Assembly (NCBI GenBank): GCA_038237225.1
Contig: JBBRYX010000005.1
Location: 1 to 64,000, forward strand
DNA length: 64,000 nt
Reading direction: 5' to 3'
Origin: DASVUC01 sp038237225
GTDB taxonomy: Bacteria; Planctomycetota; Phycisphaerae; Tepidisphaerales; Tepidisphaeraceae
Notes under the pieces: model-generated
The model's input: only the letters and a program-made list of their open reading frames with translations
What the model was told of the DNA's origin: nothing
Database searches by the model: none
Made by a program: the position numbers and the translations under genes
Shown here: positions 59,790 to 64,000 of the stretch, piece by piece
How the letters are laid out: each line of letters opens with the position of its first letter
Position numbering within the stretch: the first letter of the stretch is position 1

Positions 59790-62318
59790 TCACAACAGAG
59801 AAGTTGGATCCACATCGACTGCGATTCGATCGGTTTTGCTTAGCGCGCCTTTCTCGCGCACAGCGGCGAGGATCTTCTGCAAGCGCGAGGCCTCGGCGGA
59901 AAACATGACGATTTGGTTGCGGTAGTAGCCGGCGATGCGGCTGATGGCGCAGGGCATTGGGCCTTTGAGCTTGACGGCGTCGCCTTGCTTGGCCGCCTCT
60001 TCGGACAGTGCGGCCCCTAAATCCTCCGATAGCTTGAACAGCTTCTCCTGTTCCTGATCGCGCAGAACGATTCGGACCATTCGCGCGAACGGCGGGAGGC
60101 CGACTTCTCTGCGGTGCTTTAACTCAGTTGTCGCGAAACGGACGTAGTCCTGCTTGATGGCGGCCTGAATGGTTGGATCGTCGGGCATGAAGGTTTGAAG
60201 AATGACTCTGCCGGGTGAATCGCCTCGACCGGCCCTTCCGGCGACCTGGGTGATCAACTGAAAGGTTCGCTCGCTGGCGCGGAAGTCTGGAAGCGCGAGC
60301 GCGGTATCCCCGCTCACGATTCCAACCAGGGTAACGTTTGGGTAGTCGAGGCCTTTGGCGATCATCTGCGTGCCGAGCAGGACCTGGATCTCGTTATTGC
60401 CAAAGCGCCGGAGGGTTTCTTCGTAGTCCTTGCTTGAGCGCATGGAATCGGAATCGACGCGCGCGTAGCGAAGATCCGGAAACTTGCGTTGGATTTCTTC
60501 TTCCACGCGCTGTGTGCCCAGGCCGAAGAGGGACAGTTTCTTTTGGCATACCGGACAATTCGCGGGCAGCGGATTGACTGCGAGGCAGTAGTGGCAATGT
60601 AATGATCCGGTGTGGATACCTTCAGCCGCGGAGGCGTCTTTCGGATGCGTGGCGGCGGCGCGGTGGTAGGTCATGGTCGTGTCGCAATACTTGCAGGAGA
60701 CGACGTTTCCGCAGGAAACGCAGTAGACAAAGTTGGAATAACCGCGCCGGTTTAACAGGAGAATGGCCTGGTGCTTTGCGTCGATGGTGGTGCGGAGTAG
60801 ATGTTCGAGCCGCTCGGATAACAGGTGAACCCCCCGCCGAAATCGCCCGGCGACTTTCATGTCCACGACCTCGATGTGCGGAAGTTGCAGACCGCGCACG
60901 CGGCTGGGCATGGGGAGGAGTTGATAAGGAGAGCGACGAAGCGACGAAGCGACGGAGCGACGAAGGGGGGTGAGTCCCGCATCTGCCTTGTTACCCAATA
61001 CACCTACCGTGCCAACTCCATCCCTCGCTGCCACGCGATCAAATCCCGAAACGTTCTGACTTTGGACATTATCTTTATCCTTCCCTTTGTCGCTCTGTCG
61101 CTTCGTCGCTTCGTCGCTCTGCTCCTCGCGCGTGACGCGATGATAGGTCTCAAGCGACGGCGTCGCGCTTCCCAGCACCACTGGCACTTGTTCAAGTTGG
61201 GCGCGTTTGATGGAGACGTCTCTGGCGTGGTAGCGCGGGGCGGTGTCTTGTTTGTAGGAGGATTCGTGTTCTTCGTCGACGACGACGATGCCGAGGTTGG
61301 GGACGGGGGCGAAGATGGCGCTGCGGGCGCCGACGACGACGTCGGCGAGGCCGAGGGAGATTTGTTGCCAGTAGCGATGGCGCTCAGTTGAGGTCAGACC
61401 GCTGTGCAGGATGGCGACGCGCTTGAAGCGGGCAGTGAATCTGCCGACAGTCTGTGGAGTAAGGGCGATTTCGGGGACGAGGACGATGGCTTGTTTTCCC
61501 TGGTTCACGACTTCGCGAATGCACTGGAGGTAGATTTCGGTCTTGCCGGATCCGGTTACGCCGTGGAGGAGAGAGACACTGAATCCTGTGTTGAGTTTTG
61601 GCGCCATTTCCGCGAAGACTTTTGCCTGCTCTTCATTCAGTTGCAGATAGGCTTCGTCGCCGGCGGTTCCTTTCATGTCCGCCGTGAGGCGGAGGAAATC
61701 GACCTGGGAGGCGATGGAGATGAGGCCCATGTTCACGAGCTTGCGGACGGTCGCGGATTTTGTGCCGGATTCGCTGGCGAGCTTTATCAGCTCGATGGAT
61801 TGATCGGGTTCGAGCAGGAGCAAACGCGCGAGGATCGCTCGTCGCTTGGGGGCTTTGGTTTTCTCCAGAACCTCTTGGACGAATTCTCTGGGCTTCACCA
61901 GTCGGACCATTTTGGAGTAACCGATGCCGATTTGTTTTTTGACGGCGGATGGGATGACGCAGTCGAGGACCACGCCGAGGGGCGTGACGTAGTAGCGGCT
62001 CATCCAGCGGGCGAGCTCCATGAGTTTTCCGGCGACCAGAACGCGCTCGTCTTCGATCGCGGTGAGGGGTTTGATCTTTGGGTAGGAAGTCTTGTCGTGG
62101 ATGGAGATGACGTAGCCTTTGGCGGGCTTGTTGTTTCGGCCGAGGGGAACCTTTACGAGTTGGCCTTCGTGGAGGAGTTTTACCAGGCGGTCGGGGATGG
62201 AATAGTCCAGGAGGCGGTCGATGCCCTGCTCGAGGGCGACGGAGGCGAAGGGTCCCTGGGTCGAGGGTAGTGCAGGGTCGTCGTCGAGTTGGAGTTGTCC
62301 AAAGAGGTTTTCCACCAT
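59790..62318 (-). CDS. priA: Primosomal protein N' (PriA helicase) with an in-frame repeat insertion
   Basis: 842 residues; PriA is usually about 730-830. The N-terminal DNA-binding domain is followed by Walker A LLHGVTGSGKTEIY, the DEEH box IVVVDEEHESSYKQD and GSATPSLETYHR. The zinc region has CVSCGNVVSCKYCD, CHYC and CPVC, and the helicase motifs LLGTQMIAKGLDYPNV and ITQVAGRAGRG follow. PriA restarts stalled replication forks. Between GSATPSLETYHRVT and the next conserved part, about residues 400-463 (EEQSDEATKRQSDKG...) are foreign: they are encoded by an inverted-repeat element (60930-61120). The frame is kept, so the protein is probably still functional. Confidence 0.95.
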   Translation of the reverse strand: MVENLFGQLQLDDDPALPSTQGPFASVALEQGIDRLLDYSIPDRLVKLLHEGQLVKVPLGRNNKPAKGYVISIHDKTSYPKIKPLTAIEDERVLVAGKLMELARWMSRYYVTPLGVVLDCVIPSAVKKQIGIGYSKMVRLVKPREFVQEVLEKTKAPKRRAILARLLLLEPDQSIELIKLASESGTKSATVRKLVNMGLISIASQVDFLRLTADMKGTAGDEAYLQLNEEQAKVFAEMAPKLNTGFSVSLLHGVTGSGKTEIYLQCIREVVNQGKQAIVLVPEIALTPQTVGRFTARFKRVAILHSGLTSTERHRYWQQISLGLADVVVGARSAIFAPVPNLGIVVVDEEHESSYKQDTAPRYHARDVSIKRAQLEQVPVVLGSATPSLETYHRVTREEQSDEATKRQSDKGKDKDNVQSQNVSGFDRVAARDGVGTVGVLGNKADAGLTPLRRSVASSLRRSPYQLLPMPSRVRGLQLPHIEVVDMKVAGRFRRGVHLLSERLEHLLRTTIDAKHQAILLLNRRGYSNFVYCVSCGNVVSCKYCDTTMTYHRAAATHPKDASAAEGIHTGSLHCHYCLAVNPLPANCPVCQKKLSLFGLGTQRVEEEIQRKFPDLRYARVDSDSMRSSKDYEETLRRFGNNEIQVLLGTQMIAKGLDYPNVTLVGIVSGDTALALPDFRASERTFQLITQVAGRAGRGDSPGRVILQTFMPDDPTIQAAIKQDYVRFATTELKHRREVGLPPFARMVRIVLRDQEQEKLFKLSEDLGAALSEEAAKQGDAVKLKGPMPCAISRIAGYYRNQIVMFSAEASRLQKILAAVREKGALSKTDRIAVDVDPTSLL
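60930..61120 (-). mobile_element. Inverted-repeat element with an S23/IVS four-helix-bundle gene fragment, inside priA
   Basis: Arms 60930-60965 and 61085-61120 are inverted repeats of 36 bp with two mismatches, each built from GCGACGAA tandem units. The 119-bp centre holds, on the minus strand from ATG 61069, MSKVRTFRDLIAWQRGMELA, which is the start of S23/23S-rRNA-intervening-sequence four-helix-bundle proteins. A TAG (61006-61004) interrupts it, and the same frame goes on VYWVTRQMRDSPPF, again family-like. In the priA frame the element reads as a 64-residue polar insertion without stops. Confidence 0.75.
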
Positions 62319-62537
62319 GGGGGATTATACGATTGATCAGGGCGGGGACAGGTGACGCCTTGGGAAGGCAACAGGCAGGAGCCCAGTCGAGTCGGAGAGG
62401 GTCGGGTGAGGGTCTTGGCGCTTGATCACGCACGGTCATTCAGGAGAAGGGACGGGACGGAGATGATTATTTTACCGGCGTCTCGCCGATGAGACAGGAG
62501 GAAGCTTGGGGGTTAGACTGCGGCGCGGCCGAGGACC

Positions 62538-63455
62538 ATGGGCATGACTGAAGAACTTCCGCTGAATCCGGATTCGTATCGCCATCGCGTTCGCGACCGG
62601 ATTCTTTTGACGGTTGCGGGGACGATTTCGTTTCTGCTGTTTCTCGCGTTAAGCCATCTTTTTTCGATTCCGACTCGGCCGGGGTACTCGGCGAGCTTGA
62701 TTCAGCAACCTTGGCCGCCGGTGGTTTTTTTATTGACGGCGATCACGTTCCTGGTGGCGCTGGTTATTTCATCGCTGATCACGAGCGTCGTTCATTATGA
62801 AGCGGGCTTTTTCTGTGCGGCGATTGGATTGGCGGCGCTGTCGATTCGGGGCGGGCCGCTGCGCTACACGCTGATGGCGGCGGGTGGGCGATCGATTTAT
62901 CTGGGGCTGGGGGTGGAGTTGATCCTGTTGTACGCGATCCTGTATCTGGGTTGGCTGATTCTTCAGCTTCTGGCTTCGGCGAATCTGGTGATGCCGGAGA
63001 ACCAGCGGGCTTCGTTGCCGGTGGAGCAGGATGATCTGCCGAGCCAGGGATTGCTGGCGCTGGCGTCGCAGGTGATGCTGATGGTTTTTTTGATGAGCAT
63101 CGTTTCGCAGACGGACCGGAAGGTTCAAGTGCTGGCGTCTGTCGGGCTGAGTGCGTTTCTTGCGACCCTGGGTGCGCACAGTATTTTTCCATCCCGCCCG
63201 AGTACGTGGTTTTGGTTCGGGCCTCTCTTCCTCGGGCTGATCGGATATACGTTTGCGTACTTTGGGGATGGGTCGTGGACGACGGGCGAGGTTGAGGGGT
63301 TTTTCCCCGCGGCGGCGCGGCCGCTGCCTTTGGATTATGCAACCGCCGGGCCTGTTGGGGCGCTGCTGGGGTACTGGACGAGCCGGCGGTGGCACGCGGT
63401 TCGGGAAGCGGAGGCGGCAACGGCGCCGGCGGGGTCGGCGGCTGGTTTTTCTTGA
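62538..63455 (+). CDS. Polytopic membrane protein, unknown
   Basis: 305 residues with about seven membrane helices (first at about 23-43, SFLLFLALSHLF; others around 60-80, 88-105, 120-145, 175-195, 200-220 and 230-245). SLITSVVHYEAGFFCAAIGL and LSIRGGPLRYTLMAAGGRSI suggest a planctomycete-specific membrane family; no catalytic motif is visible. The C-terminal 40 residues are alanine-rich and cytoplasmic. ATGs at 62538 and 62544 are both possible. Divergent from priA (starts 220 bp apart). Confidence 0.7.
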   Translation: MGMTEELPLNPDSYRHRVRDRILLTVAGTISFLLFLALSHLFSIPTRPGYSASLIQQPWPPVVFLLTAITFLVALVISSLITSVVHYEAGFFCAAIGLAALSIRGGPLRYTLMAAGGRSIYLGLGVELILLYAILYLGWLILQLLASANLVMPENQRASLPVEQDDLPSQGLLALASQVMLMVFLMSIVSQTDRKVQVLASVGLSAFLATLGAHSIFPSRPSTWFWFGPLFLGLIGYTFAYFGDGSWTTGEVEGFFPAAARPLPLDYATAGPVGALLGYWTSRRWHAVREAEAATAPAGSAAGFS

Positions 63456-63527
63456 TGCTGCTTTGGGGGCGCATCGGGGACCGGGAATGGCTTGATTCCT
63501 GGACAGGATTGGGGATGCTTCGGCAAG

Positions 63528-64000
63528 ATGCTAAAGGTTTTGAAGGCGACGCCGGCGGAGATGGGATTTGAGTTTCCCGCCGAGTGGGAGCGGCATGAGG
63601 CGACGTGGTTTTCGTGGCCGAGGCCGGAGGGGATTTCGTTTCCCGGAAAGTATCACACTGTCCCTGAGAATCTGGCGCGGATCATGAAGGAGATTGCCCC
63701 GCGGGAGCGGGTGGAGATTTGTGTTCCGAATGAGAATTGGGAGTATCTGGTTCGGGAGCAACTTAAGGAGCTTGGGGGACCGACTCGGAATGTGCGGTTT
63801 CATTATGTGCGGACGAATGAGAGTTGGTGTCGGGATCATGGACCGGCGTTTGTGAGGAGGAAGAAGAACTCCCGTCCCTCTTCTTTAGTTCCCTCTTCTT
63901 CTTTAGTTCCTGATCATCTGCGGGAAGCGGGAAAGAAGGGCTCCCGTCCCTCTTCTTTGGTTTCTTCTTTGGCGATTGTGGATTGGGGGTTCAATGCCTG
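63528..64000 (+). CDS. Agmatine deiminase/peptidylarginine-deiminase-family protein, 5' part, with repeat insertion
   Basis: The frame from ATG 63528 stays open to the window edge (157 codons). EFPAEWERHEATWFSWPRPE and NESWCRDHGPAFV (98-110) are the substrate-binding start and the catalytic loop of bacterial agmatine deiminases; AIVDWGFNA at the edge is the next conserved block (usually followed by WGGKY). The family has a short loop between these blocks. Here about 40 residues rich in R, K, P and S are encoded by repeats (two copies of CTCCCGTCCCTCTTCTTT). The catalytic Cys lies outside the window. Confidence 0.8.
   Translation, partial: MLKVLKATPAEMGFEFPAEWERHEATWFSWPRPEGISFPGKYHTVPENLARIMKEIAPRERVEICVPNENWEYLVREQLKELGGPTRNVRFHYVRTNESWCRDHGPAFVRRKKNSRPSSLVPSSSLVPDHLREAGKKGSRPSSLVSSLAIVDWGFNA
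63862..63966. repeat. In-frame repeat insertion in the deiminase gene
   Basis: CTCCCGTCCCTCTTCTTT occurs at 63869-63886 and 63941-63958. AAAGAAGGG and CCCTCTTCTTT around the second copy can pair as a hairpin. The segment keeps the reading frame. Confidence 0.65.

Noticed and set aside
61404..62270. A 288-codon plus-strand ORF
   Set aside because: Antisense shadow of the priA N-terminal half.

Overview
The window looks like a chromosome segment of a Planctomycetota bacterium, most likely of the class Phycisphaerae. This is inferred from the high GC content, a spondin-like exported protein with a VPLPPAAW-type PEP-CTERM tail, two unlike GroEL genes, many multi-membrane GT39-type glycosyltransferases, dispersed palindromic repeats, and small repeated ORFs of a kind I associate with planctomycetes. 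No rRNA or other species marker is present, so the class is an inference.

Layout. 0-7 kb: the start of an IS630 transposase, a hypothetical protein, two GT39-type membrane glycosyltransferases, a frameshifted small ORF, a tiny exported peptide and an MFS transporter. 6.6-7.1 kb: a 21-bp tandem array beside a short repeated-family ORF. 7.2-14.3 kb: a tight, overlapping operon with a DedA/TVP38-DUF547 fusion, a thioredoxin-like protein, a mercuric-reductase-like flavoprotein, a GT87 mannosyltransferase and a three-domain glycosyltransferase of the arsenosugar/rSAM-selenodomain type. 14.3-19.2 kb: a PEP-CTERM spondin-like protein, an unknown protein, a second arsenosugar-type GT2 and a DUF255 thioredoxin-domain protein. 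19.5-26.2 kb: an accessory and partly decayed region with a UvrD-like helicase, a second 21-bp array, a conserved unknown protein, a sigma/anti-sigma pair, a frameshifted calcium-binding protein and a gene split by an in-frame TGA. 26.3-33.7 kb: tRNA-Leu with a terminator, a uronate isomerase, DUF1328, a nuclease-like ORF bracketed by palindromic repeats, an LTA-synthase-like protein and another GT39 enzyme. 34-38 kb: murE-murF-mraY. 38-41 kb: a PPi-type phosphofructokinase, a glutamine-amidotransferase-like protein and a PIG-L deacetylase. 41-50.5 kb: protein quality control (yacG, fmdB, grpE, dnaJ, groES, groEL x2) with an alpha-galactosidase-like enzyme between. 50.8-64 kb: membrane proteins, a GlcG-like protein, ndk, transglutaminase, a GT-C enzyme, pyruvate kinase, a lipoprotein-like protein, priA, a membrane protein and the start of agmatine deiminase.

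How it works together. The peptidoglycan genes, the chaperones, ndk, pyk, pfk and priA are core functions. Several GT-C enzymes plus the LTA-synthase-like protein point to extensive envelope glycan building. The 7-14 kb operon joins redox proteins with sugar transferases and is the most coherent accessory system here.

The most unusual material is repeat-based: an inverted-repeat element carrying a fragment of an S23/IVS-type four-helix-bundle gene lies in frame inside priA; a repeat insertion lies in frame inside the agmatine deiminase gene; hairpin repeats sit between groES and groEL and between murE and murF; and two separate 21-bp (7-residue) tandem arrays lie beside members of one small ORF family.
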